Assembly (NCBI GenBank): GCA_002393865.1
Contig: DGUD01000072.1
Span: forward strand, 1-19,095
Length of the DNA stretch: 19,095 bases
Direction of reading: 5' to 3'
DNA from: Treponema sp. UBA4319
GTDB lineage: Bacteria > Spirochaetota > Spirochaetia > Treponematales > Treponemataceae
Made by a program: the position numbers and the translations under genes. A model generated the notes under the pieces. It made no database searches. It was not told where the DNA came from and worked only from the letters and a program-made list of their open reading frames with translations. This document shows positions 5,783 through 12,751 of this stretch, piece after piece. Each line of letters starts with the position of its first letter. Position 1 is the first letter of the stretch.

Positions 5783-6478
5783 ATGAGACAGAATGTATAT
5801 GATTATTCGTACGAGATGCGGAAGAAACGCCGGGACAAGATATGTTTTGCCCTGTCGGTGCTGGTCTCCGTGTTCCTTGGGATTTCCCTGTTCCTGCATT
5901 TTGTCCTCTTCTCGGTGTCCGTAAAGTCGGACACGATGGAAAGCGATATCGTCCGCAACGGCTCGCTGTTTGTCAGCCCCTTGTTCAGGACGCCGGGGCG
6001 GGGCGATGTCTTCTATATCTCCCGCATGGACGGGGAGACGTTGTCTGCCCCTCAGCAGGCCGTCAACGTGCTGTGCCGCTTTCTGACCGCCCAGAAGCTC
6101 TATCCCTTCGGCTGGTCGCAGCGGATGAGCAGCCATCCTGTTGTGCGGCGGGTGCTGGCGCTTCCGGGCGATACTATCTATATGAAGGACTATATCCTGT
6201 ACATCAAGCCGGCAGGCGAGAACCTCTTCCTTACGGAATTTGAGCTTACCGGCAAACCGTACAACATCCATATCTACTCCGTCCCCGCGGAATGGGACAA
6301 TATTGGCGTGAGCGGCAATATGGCGGAGATGACGCTGCAGAAGGACGAATACTTTGTGCTTGCCGACAACCGGGTGGAGGGCACCGATTCCCGCGTCTGG
6401 GGGACGATAGGCTCGTCCCGCCTGAAGGGCAAAGTGCTGATGGAGTATTTCCCCTTGGGCAAAATCCGTATTTTCTAA
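5783..6478 (+). CDS. Signal peptidase I-like protein lacking the canonical Ser/Lys dyad
   Basis: This 231-residue protein has one N-terminal membrane segment (about 20-43) and the S26 signal peptidase layout. The box B segment reads VKSDTMESDIV, so T51 stands where the nucleophilic serine of the SMxP motif normally is. The box D segment reads VRRVLALPGD, so R122 stands where the general-base lysine of (V/I)KR(V/I)...PGD is expected. Box E (LADNRVEGTDSRVWG, about 193-207) is well conserved. Either this is a non-catalytic paralogue, or a divergent enzyme using threonine or nearby S49. A true LepB should be encoded elsewhere if it is inactive. I chose ATG 5783 because the membrane anchor follows and the promoter sits directly upstream; upstream in-frame codons to 5705 overlap that promoter. 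HemW follows after 9 nt, so the two are probably co-transcribed. Confidence 0.8.
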   Translation: MRQNVYDYSYEMRKKRRDKICFALSVLVSVFLGISLFLHFVLFSVSVKSDTMESDIVRNGSLFVSPLFRTPGRGDVFYISRMDGETLSAPQQAVNVLCRFLTAQKLYPFGWSQRMSSHPVVRRVLALPGDTIYMKDYILYIKPAGENLFLTEFELTGKPYNIHIYSVPAEWDNIGVSGNMAEMTLQKDEYFVLADNRVEGTDSRVWGTIGSSRLKGKVLMEYFPLGKIRIF

Positions 6479-6487
6479 TCGTTCCGT

Positions 6488-7702
6488 ATGGAAGAAAAAA
6501 GCCTCTACGTGCATGTGCCGTTCTGCCGTGGCCGCTGCGATTACTGCGATTTCTTCAGCACCGATTGCAGCGCCGGGGTACCGGACGACTATGTGCAGGC
6601 GCTCCTGAGCGAAGCCGCCTTTTATGTGCGCGCATACCGTATCCGCGCCTTTAAGACCGTGTACCTTGGCGGCGGCACGCCGAGCCTTTTGAGTGCCCGG
6701 CAGCTGGACTGCCTGCTGCGGGGGCTCGTGCGGCTGTGTCCCGGTGCCCCGCAGCCTGCGGAAGTGACCGTGGAGATGAATCCTGAGACGGCAGACGCGG
6801 AAAAGCTCCGCGCCGCACGGGATGCAGGTGCGACGAGGCTTTCTCTTGGTATCCAGAGCCTTGTGGACGATGCGCTCCGCAGCGTGCACCGTCGCTGTAC
6901 TGCGGCACAGGCGGAGGCCTCGCTTGCGATGGTGCGGGAGCTGTGGGACGGGGAGCTGAGCCTTGACGTCATTGCCGGGCTGCCGGGGCAGGATAGCGAG
7001 GGCTTTGAGGATTCCCTCAGAAGGATATGTTCGTATGAGCCCCAGCATGTTTCGCTGTATACGCTTACGGTGGAGGATGGCACGGCGCTTGCCCGCCGGA
7101 TAGCGGAGGGCGAGCCGTGGGATGCGGATGCTGCCGACGCCCAGTGGCTTGCCGGGCGCAGCCTGCTGGAGGCGGCAGGGCTGGCGCAGTACGAGGTCTC
7201 CAATTTTGCGTGCCCCGGACATGAGAGCCTCCATAACACGGCATACTGGATGCAGCAGGACTACATCGGTATCGGGGCGGGCGCCGTCGGCACAGTCTAC
7301 GATTTCAGCGGTGCAGCGCCCGGTATACGATGGACGAATACATACGACGTGCGGGACTATTGCCGCTATTGGCTCTCCGCGGCATCCGGGGCATCCCCTC
7401 GGCAGCCTGCCCCCCGCTCCGTGGAGGAGCTGCCGCTTGCTACGGAGGAATTTGAGTTCCTGATGATGGGGCTGCGGACGCTCCGTGGTGTCTGCGGGCG
7501 GGTATACCGGGAGCGGTTTGCTGCCGTGGAGCCGTGGCACGGGGATCTCGCGCTCCGGCTGGGGCTGCACGGCGGGCTCTGGGAGCGGGGGATTGCCCGC
7601 AAGGAATGCCTGTGCCGCAGGGATGAGGAGGGGGGGCCGTGGTATGCGGCCACAAAGAGCGGAATTTTATTTCTGAATTCTCTGCTTAGGTACTTGACCT
7701 AA
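6488..7702 (+). CDS. hemW: HemW-type radical SAM protein (HemN-like)
   Basis: This 404-residue protein is the HemW branch of the coproporphyrinogen-oxidase-like radical SAM family. HemW binds heme and is proposed as a heme chaperone; older annotations call it oxygen-independent coproporphyrinogen III oxidase. Seen: YVHVPFC-x3-C-x2-CDF (C13, C17, C20) for the 4Fe-4S cluster, with D-F rather than the extra cysteine of HemN, which points to HemW. SAM-binding YLGGGTPSLL follows, then VEMNPET, RLSLGIQS, SLDVIAGLPGQ and QYEVSNFACPGHESLHNTAYW. The HemW C-terminal winged-helix-like domain is present to the end. ATG 6488 has no Shine-Dalgarno, 9 nt after the lepB-like stop, so translation is probably coupled. 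No heme-synthesis genes are in the window, which also favours HemW over HemN. Confidence 0.9.
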   Translation: MEEKSLYVHVPFCRGRCDYCDFFSTDCSAGVPDDYVQALLSEAAFYVRAYRIRAFKTVYLGGGTPSLLSARQLDCLLRGLVRLCPGAPQPAEVTVEMNPETADAEKLRAARDAGATRLSLGIQSLVDDALRSVHRRCTAAQAEASLAMVRELWDGELSLDVIAGLPGQDSEGFEDSLRRICSYEPQHVSLYTLTVEDGTALARRIAEGEPWDADAADAQWLAGRSLLEAAGLAQYEVSNFACPGHESLHNTAYWMQQDYIGIGAGAVGTVYDFSGAAPGIRWTNTYDVRDYCRYWLSAASGASPRQPAPRSVEELPLATEEFEFLMMGLRTLRGVCGRVYRERFAAVEPWHGDLALRLGLHGGLWERGIARKECLCRRDEEGGPWYAATKSGILFLNSLLRYLT

Positions 7703-7722
7703 TGGGCAAAAATATTCATAAT
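7694..7722 (+). promoter_or_regulatory. Promoter of the 29-residue ribosomal-type gene
   Basis: TTGACC (7694-7699), a 17-bp spacer and CATAAT (7717-7722), starting inside the last codons of hemW. The AT-rich stretch 7710-7740 that follows contrasts with the GC-rich surroundings. The predicted start near 7729 leaves a leader of about 25 nt containing AAGGAG. Confidence 0.6.
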
Positions 7723-7753
7723 TATAAGTACTTATTATATAAGGAGTCCAAAC

Positions 7754-7843
7754 GTGCCTTGCGGAAAGAAAAGAAAGCGCGCAAAAATAGCGACACATAA
7801 GCGTAAGAAGATGCTTAGACGGAATCGGCATAAGTCAAAGTAA
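7754..7843 (+). CDS. 29-residue basic AURKAIP1/COX24-domain protein (mS38-like)
   Basis: A perfect Shine-Dalgarno AAGGAG (7741-7746) lies 7 nt before GTG 7754. The 29-residue product (MPCGKKRKR...ATHKRKKMLRRNRHKSK) is almost entirely Lys/Arg/His. It matches the AURKAIP1/COX24 domain I know from Bacteroidetes and spirochaetes, where the whole protein is about this size. The eukaryotic counterpart is the C-terminal part of mitochondrial ribosomal protein mS38. A small ribosomal-subunit protein is therefore the likely role, by inference from the mitochondrial homologue. Genes this short are often missed. It has its own promoter and is followed by two terminators, consistent with a separately and strongly expressed unit. 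Confidence 0.75.
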   Translation: MPCGKKRKRAKIATHKRKKMLRRNRHKSK

Positions 7844-7868
7844 CAGGTTTCTGTTATGCCTTTTGCCT

Positions 7869-7909
7869 AAAGACTGCGGTTCCTTGCAAGATGTGCCGTG
7901 GTCTTTTTT
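7869..7909 (+). terminator. Intrinsic terminator 1 after the 29-residue gene
   Basis: AAAGACTGCGG (7869-7879) pairs with CCGTGGTCTTT (7896-7906), with two G-U pairs; the loop contains the palindrome CTTGCAAG. A run of six T (7904-7909) follows. It lies 26 nt past the stop codon. Confidence 0.65.
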
Positions 7910-7943
7910 CGTGTGTGGCTGTTTCGCACCGAAGCAAAACGTG

Positions 7944-7969
7944 GCCGGGACATTTTCCCGGCTTTTTTT
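7944..7969 (+). terminator. Intrinsic terminator 2 upstream of dxs
   Basis: GCCGGGA (7944-7950) and TCCCGGC (7956-7962) form a perfect 7-bp stem with loop CATTT, followed immediately by seven T (7963-7969). This is the clearest rho-independent terminator in the window. Its position 138 bp before dxs means dxs transcription needs a promoter after 7970 or controlled read-through. Confidence 0.85.
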
Positions 7970-8107
7970 ATTGCTGGGCAGTCCCGAAGTCTCTTGGTTT
8001 TGAGGCTGGCTTGCAAAACCTCATCGCGTTGCGCTTTTGAGGTGAATCTTGGGGCAGTCCCGGGAGCGCGGGCTTTCGGGCTGCCTGTATCTGTCGTGGC
8101 GGAGTAC
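7970..8107 (+). promoter_or_regulatory. Structured dxs leader with competing hairpins
   Basis: GGTTTTG (7996-8002) can pair with CAAAACC (8014-8020). Alternatively ACCTCA (8018-8023) pairs with TGAGGT (8038-8043), supported by an inner GCG/CGC stem. The two share 8018-8020, so only one can form. An 11-nt direct repeat GGGCAGTCCCG (7976-7986, 8052-8062) offers two alternative partners for CGGGCTGCC (8077-8085). That hairpin ends about 15 nt before GGAG (8101-8104) and ATG 8108. No known riboswitch consensus, including TPP, is recognised by eye, and no clear promoter is visible. Confidence 0.4.
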
Positions 8108-10153
8108 ATGGGTTTGCTGCTTCAAAATATACATTCTCCAGAAGACCTCAAGAATCTGCCGGAAAGCGAGCTTCCTGCGCTCGCCTCGGAAATGCGGCAG
8201 AAGATAATAGAGGTGGTCGGTAAGAACGGGGGGCATCTGGCAAGCAATCTGGGCGTTGTGGAGCTTACCATCGCGCTGCACCGCGTCTTTGACAGCCCGT
8301 CTGATGCCATCGTCTGGGATGTGAGCCATCAGTCCTATCCCCATAAGCTGCTGACCGGCAGGTATGACGCCTTTCCCTCCATCAGGACGCAGGGCGGAAT
8401 CTCTGGCTTTACCCGCATATCGGAAAGCCCGCACGATTATTTCGATGCGGGACACGCCTCTTCCTCCGTCTCCTCAGCGATAGGGCTCCTTGCAGCCTGG
8501 AAGCTTGACGGGCGGGACGATAAGGTTGTCGCCGTTATCGGGGACGGCGCGCTTACCGGCGGCATGGCCTATGAGGGCTTGTGCCATGCCGGTCAGCTCG
8601 CGGAAAACCTGATTGTGGTGCTCAACGACAACCAGATGTCCATCAGCCCCAATACCGGCGTCATATCGCGCTACCTGTCCCGTCTGACGATGACCGCGCC
8701 GTATCAGAATTTCAGGCGCAGCATAGACAGTTTTGTCGATGCCATCCCCTATATCAACCGCCATCTCGGTAAGTTTATCTTCAGGTTCAAGCGGGGCTTG
8801 AAAGGCCTGCTGCTCTCCAACAATCTCTTTGTGGATCTGGGCTTTGAGTATGTGGGGCCGCTGGACGGGCACGACATAGCCCAGCTGGAGAAGATGTTCC
8901 GGCGTGTCAGGCGGCTGCACCGTCCCGTCGTGATGCATGTGGTGACAAAGAAGGGCAAGGGCTATAGCCCTGCCGAGAACGATCCTTCCGCATTCCATGG
9001 GGTAGGGCCCTTCAATATCACTGATGGCGTGGTCGAAAAATACGACACGCTGAGTTTTACGGAGGCTTTCAGCCGAAAAATCGTGGCGATGGCGGGAGAG
9101 GATTCCCGGATTGCGGCTATAACGGCCGCCATGTCGAAGGGAACGGGACTGGATGCCTTTTCGCGTCATTTCCCCAAGCGTTTTTTTGATGTCGGCATAG
9201 CGGAGGAGCACGCGGTGACTTTTGCCGGGGGGCTTGCCGCCGGGGGAATGATACCTGTCGTCGCCATTTATTCCACGTTTATCCAGCGCTCCGTTGACCA
9301 GATAATAGAGGATATCGCCTTGCAGCGGCGCCACGTGGTCATGGTCTTTGACCGTGCCGGGGCTGTGCCTGCTGACGGGGAGACCCATCAGGGAATCTTT
9401 GACATCGCCCTGCTGCGCCCCGTGCCGTCGCTTGTCCTGATGTCCGTCGCAAGTGCGGCGGAGCTGTCCTTGTGCCTTGACTGGGCTGTGCACGAGGCGG
9501 CGGGACCTGTCGCCCTCCGCTGGGCAAAGGCTTCCTGCCCGTCGGAGCTGGATGTATTCAGCAAGCCGGTGCAGCTAGGCCGCGGCGTGCTGCTGCGCTG
9601 CGAGGACTTTGCCCCGGCCGTGAGCGCCCGGCTTCCCGACGCGCTGGAAGAGCGGCGCCCGGCTTCCCGGAGCCGCCGGGGCGGACGGGCGCCGGGGCTT
9701 TCCCGCAAGGTGCTGCTCGTGTGCACGGGGAGCATGTACAGCGAGGTGCTGACGGCCGCGCGGGCCCTGCTCCTCAAGGACATTCCGGTGGATATCTATA
9801 CCCTGCGCTTTATAAAGCCGTTTGACGAGAGCTATTTTGTCTCCATCGCGGAAAAATACGCTGCCGTCGTCTTCGTTGAGGACGGCGTCCGCCTCGGTGG
9901 AATCGCATGCAGCCTTGAGCTGCTGCTCCGGAGAACCCTTGCCGGGAGCGGGCCGCAGACTGCAGTCCTTGCCTTCCCGGACAGTTTTGTCGCCAACGGC
10001 ACCCGCCCGCAGATTCTTGCGGAGGTAGGGCTTTCCCCGGAGCATATCGTCGCGGTGGCAGAATCCCTGCTGTCCGGCGGGAATGAGAAAGAGACTGGAG
10101 GAAGAAATGGCAGGATGCGAACTGCAGCTGGCAGGAAGAACGCTCCGCTCTGA
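8108..10153 (+). CDS. dxs: 1-deoxy-D-xylulose-5-phosphate synthase
   Basis: This 681-residue enzyme condenses pyruvate and glyceraldehyde 3-phosphate to DXP, the entry step of the MEP isoprenoid pathway and a precursor of thiamine and pyridoxal; it uses thiamine diphosphate. Seen: GGHLASNLGVVELTIALH (41-58), WDVSHQSYPHK (70-80), DAGHASSS (113-120), ThDP motif GDGALTGG...NDNQMSIS (145-180), the catalytic-glutamate segment VGIAEEHAVTFAGGLA (362-377), YSTFIQRSVDQI (388-399), and DRAGAVPADGETHQG (415-429). The C-terminal transketolase domain ends near 655. An Arg-rich insertion (about 516-533) in that domain and a basic C-terminal tail are unusual. I chose ATG 8108 with GGAG 3 nt away because family similarity begins there; the frame is open further upstream but that part is not conserved. 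folP begins inside its last 16 codons. Confidence 0.96.
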   Translation: MGLLLQNIHSPEDLKNLPESELPALASEMRQKIIEVVGKNGGHLASNLGVVELTIALHRVFDSPSDAIVWDVSHQSYPHKLLTGRYDAFPSIRTQGGISGFTRISESPHDYFDAGHASSSVSSAIGLLAAWKLDGRDDKVVAVIGDGALTGGMAYEGLCHAGQLAENLIVVLNDNQMSISPNTGVISRYLSRLTMTAPYQNFRRSIDSFVDAIPYINRHLGKFIFRFKRGLKGLLLSNNLFVDLGFEYVGPLDGHDIAQLEKMFRRVRRLHRPVVMHVVTKKGKGYSPAENDPSAFHGVGPFNITDGVVEKYDTLSFTEAFSRKIVAMAGEDSRIAAITAAMSKGTGLDAFSRHFPKRFFDVGIAEEHAVTFAGGLAAGGMIPVVAIYSTFIQRSVDQIIEDIALQRRHVVMVFDRAGAVPADGETHQGIFDIALLRPVPSLVLMSVASAAELSLCLDWAVHEAAGPVALRWAKASCPSELDVFSKPVQLGRGVLLRCEDFAPAVSARLPDALEERRPASRSRRGGRAPGLSRKVLLVCTGSMYSEVLTAARALLLKDIPVDIYTLRFIKPFDESYFVSIAEKYAAVVFVEDGVRLGGIACSLELLLRRTLAGSGPQTAVLAFPDSFVANGTRPQILAEVGLSPEHIVAVAESLLSGGNEKETGGRNGRMRTAAGRKNAPL

Positions 10154-10943
10154 GCGCCCTGCGCTTATCATGGGGATTGTGAACGCTACCCCGGACAGTT
10201 TCTTTGCCGGGAGCCGTGGCGGCGTGGAGCAGGCGCTCCGCCTTATCGACGAAGGCGCTGACATCATCGATATCGGGGGGGAATCGACACGCCCCGGTTC
10301 CCGCTATGTGGATGCGGAGGAGGAGCTGCGGCGCGTGCTGCCCGTTATAGAAGGAATCAGACGACATTCTTTCGTGGCAATTTCTGTTGATACTCGCAAG
10401 AAAGCTGTCATGGAGGCCGCGTACAATGCGGGGGCGGATATAGTGAACGATGTCTCCGCGCTGGAGGATGACGGGGAGATGGCGGCCTTTGCCGCCGCAA
10501 AGGAAATTCCCGTTATCCTCATGCACAAGAGGGGCATTCCGGCCGATATGCAGCGCGACACGTCCTACAGGGATGTCTGTGCCGAAGTCGGCTCTTACCT
10601 TGAGTCCCGCGCGGAATACGCTCTGTCGCAGGGCATTGCGCCTGAAAAGATTATCGTGGATCCGGGCATCGGCTTTGGCAAGGATCTTGCCGCCAACCGT
10701 GCGCTTATCGCCGGCTGCGGAAGGCTCTGCGGCGGCCGCTTCCCCGTGCTGATGGCGCTCTCCCGCAAGTCGTGCATCGGCGAGATGACCGGCGAGGCTG
10801 TGGATGGCCGGCTGTACGGGACGCTCGCCGCCTGCCTCATCGCCGTGCAGCGGGGAGCCCGGCTGCTGCGGGTGCACGATGTTGCACCTTGCCGTAATAC
10901 CCTTGACGTGCTAAAATCATTCATAGATGGAGGAGTACTGTGA
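10107..10943 (+). CDS. folP: Dihydropteroate synthase
   Basis: This 278-residue TIM-barrel enzyme joins dihydropterin pyrophosphate with para-aminobenzoate to form dihydropteroate in folate synthesis. It is the target class of sulfonamides. Seen: MGIVNATPDSFF (22-33), DIIDIGGESTRPGS (52-65), SVDTRK (93-98), NDVSAL (114-119), VILMHKRG (136-143), IIVDPGIGFGK (182-192), LMALSRKS (215-222) and LLRVHDV (253-259). These cover the whole family. ATG 10107 is preceded by GGAGGA (10097-10102); an in-frame ATG at 10083 would add eight residues over the ribosome site. Its start overlaps the end of dxs by 47 bp, so the two are translationally linked. The other folate genes are not in the window. Confidence 0.96.
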   Translation: MAGCELQLAGRTLRSERPALIMGIVNATPDSFFAGSRGGVEQALRLIDEGADIIDIGGESTRPGSRYVDAEEELRRVLPVIEGIRRHSFVAISVDTRKKAVMEAAYNAGADIVNDVSALEDDGEMAAFAAAKEIPVILMHKRGIPADMQRDTSYRDVCAEVGSYLESRAEYALSQGIAPEKIIVDPGIGFGKDLAANRALIAGCGRLCGGRFPVLMALSRKSCIGEMTGEAVDGRLYGTLAACLIAVQRGARLLRVHDVAPCRNTLDVLKSFIDGGVL

Positions 10944-10971
10944 CGGCAGCTCTCCTCCTGTGGAGTAAGAT

Positions 10972-11787
10972 GTGAACATCATAGATAACCTGCTGAAGAT
11001 ATACAGCTATATACGGCCGCTGCTTGATATAGGAATCCTCGCGTTCCTCCTGTATAAGTCCTACGAGCTTATTGTCCGCACGAACGCAATCCAGATACTG
11101 AAGGCCGCCGTCATAGTCGCCGTTGCCTACCTGGTGGTCTCCCTCTTTGATCTCAGCACGCTGAAATGGCTTTTCGGCACGATTGCTCCGGTGCTCGTCG
11201 TTAGCTTTGCCATCGTGTTCCAGCCTGAAGTCCGGAAGATTTTTCTGCGGCTGGGGCAAGCCGAATGGTTTGCCTTCGGCTCCCGCTCCAAGCATACCTA
11301 CGTGGACTCCGTGCTGATTGCCGCGGAGATTCTCTCCAAGCTGCGGCGCGGCATGCTTGTCGTCTTCCTGCGGCACACGAAGCTTGACAATATCATGAGC
11401 ACCGGCACCCGGATAAACGCCGATTTGTCCTCCAGCCTGCTGGTGACGATATTCAAATTCGACACGCCCCTGCACGACGGCGCAAGCTTTGTGCAGGACG
11501 GAAAGCTGCTTGCGGCGGGCTGTTTCCTGCCGCTGAGCGAGCAGTTCGATATCAAGAAGACATACGGCACGCGCCACCGCGCCGCCCTCGGCATGAGCGA
11601 GAACAGCGATGCCGTCGTGCTCGTGGTGAGCGAGGAGACGGGCGCCATAAGCCTTGCCTATGACGGCAAGCTGCATTATGACCTTACTATGGATCAGCTG
11701 ACCCGGATATTAGAGAAACTTCTGGACATCACCCCCGAAGCCGCAAAGATAGAGGATACCATCGATGAACACAAAACACTTTCTTGA
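10972..11787 (+). CDS. cdaA: Membrane diadenylate cyclase (c-di-AMP synthase)
   Basis: This 271-residue protein makes cyclic di-AMP from two ATP. Three N-terminal membrane segments (about 18-33, 38-58, 65-83) precede a DAC domain with the catalytic DGA (169-171, in DTPLHDGA) and RHR (201-203, in RHRAALG). The domain also shows GTRINADLSS and LPLSEQFD. This is the CdaA (DacA) architecture rather than DisA or CdaS. The start is GTG 10972 with GGAG (10962-10965) 6 nt before; the overlapping ATG at 10970 is followed at once by a stop. cdaR overlaps its end by 23 bp, as expected for the CdaA-CdaR membrane pair. Usually glmM accompanies them; here folP is upstream and acpS downstream. Cyclic di-AMP normally controls potassium and osmolyte transport and wall balance. 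Confidence 0.95.
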   Translation: MNIIDNLLKIYSYIRPLLDIGILAFLLYKSYELIVRTNAIQILKAAVIVAVAYLVVSLFDLSTLKWLFGTIAPVLVVSFAIVFQPEVRKIFLRLGQAEWFAFGSRSKHTYVDSVLIAAEILSKLRRGMLVVFLRHTKLDNIMSTGTRINADLSSSLLVTIFKFDTPLHDGASFVQDGKLLAAGCFLPLSEQFDIKKTYGTRHRAALGMSENSDAVVLVVSEETGAISLAYDGKLHYDLTMDQLTRILEKLLDITPEAAKIEDTIDEHKTLS

Positions 11788-12751
11788 GCATCTGTCGTAT
11801 AATTTCATACCGAAGGTTGTCTGTGTCGTTCTTGCGGCGCTGCTCTTTTTCTTTCATAATTTTGCCACGCTGGATCGCAAGACCCTGACCGTGCCGCTCG
11901 CCATCAAGTCCTACGGGAACATGACGGCCGCGACGAGTACGGGTGCTGTCCGCTATGTGAAGATTTCCCTGCGGGGGCCGCGCGACCAGCTTGCCGGTAT
12001 CACCGAGAGCGACATCGAGGCCTATGTCGATATCAGCACCCAGACGAAGGAGGGCTCGTACAGTTTCCCGGTCTACACGCAGCCGGACGAGCGTCTGCTG
12101 CTCATCACGCCGCTGGAGGTGACGTCTGTACCGGAGACCGTGGAGCTGAGCATTGAGGAGGATGTCGTAAGCTATCTGCCGCTTGACGTTGTTGTGGTGG
12201 GTGTCCCTGCCCACGGCTACGAGCAGGCCGGTATTTCCTATGAGCCCACGACGGTGAAGGTCTCCGGCCCCAAAAGCATCGTATCCAGCCTTGAGCGCAT
12301 TCAGACCGATAAAATCGATATCGACGGTCTGGACAAGAGCCTCACCGTGCAGACCTTTGCGACCAACAAGAACCGCCTGATAAGCGTTGATACGGCAACC
12401 CCGGTAGAAGTCTCCGTGGCGGTGACCCCCGTCGGGAGCTCCCGGAGCATAAAGGGCATCAGGATCGGCTACGACAACCTGGGCGAGATGCTGGAGGTTA
12501 CGAGCGCCCAGCACAGTGTTGACGTCGTGCTTGAGGGCACGCTGCTTGCCATAGAGAAGCTCCGCGACAGCTCCGTCCTCGCTTCGGTCGATTGTTCCTC
12601 GCTGGGCTCGTCGGGGACATACCGGCTGCCAGTGTCGGTCTTTGTTCCGTCCGGCATTCAGGTTGCCTCGCAGTCGGTCAGCCATGTGTCCGTCACTGTG
12701 GTGGAGAAGGTTATTGAGGAAGAGCCTCCGTTGGAAGAGCTGGTGGAATGA
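11765..12751 (+). CDS. cdaR: YbbR-domain protein, CdaA regulator (CdaR)
   Basis: This 328-residue protein has one N-terminal membrane anchor (about 15-35: FIPKVVCVVLAALLFFFHNF) and then repeated beta-rich YbbR domains outside the membrane. The repeats are visible as recurring segments such as VKISLRGPRDQLAGI, TTVKVSGPKSIVSSLERIQT and VDVVLEGTLLAIEKL, each followed by a strand of the type VDIST/IDIDGL/VDCSS. Known CdaR proteins bind CdaA and tune its activity; that role is inferred from family and position. The start overlaps cdaA by 23 bp and the stop overlaps acpS as ATGA, so this is a tightly coupled operon. The C-terminus is acidic (EEPPLEELVE). Confidence 0.9.
   Translation: MNTKHFLEHLSYNFIPKVVCVVLAALLFFFHNFATLDRKTLTVPLAIKSYGNMTAATSTGAVRYVKISLRGPRDQLAGITESDIEAYVDISTQTKEGSYSFPVYTQPDERLLLITPLEVTSVPETVELSIEEDVVSYLPLDVVVVGVPAHGYEQAGISYEPTTVKVSGPKSIVSSLERIQTDKIDIDGLDKSLTVQTFATNKNRLISVDTATPVEVSVAVTPVGSSRSIKGIRIGYDNLGEMLEVTSAQHSVDVVLEGTLLAIEKLRDSSVLASVDCSSLGSSGTYRLPVSVFVPSGIQVASQSVSHVSVTVVEKVIEEEPPLEELVE

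Noticed and set aside
5774..7570. Long minus-strand open frame of 598 codons
   Set aside because: It is antisense to lepB-like and hemW, both well supported by motifs. Its translation is Arg/Pro/His-rich with no family signature, typical of antisense frames in GC-rich genes.
7898..8107. N-terminal extension of dxs in the same frame
   Set aside because: It includes the terminators and shows no DXS similarity; conserved sequence begins at ATG 8108.
7970..8107. TPP riboswitch controlling dxs
   Set aside because: The conserved CTGAGA and related THI-box sequences are absent.
9810..10877. Minus-strand open frame of 355 codons
   Set aside because: Antisense to dxs and folP; low-complexity translation, no motifs.
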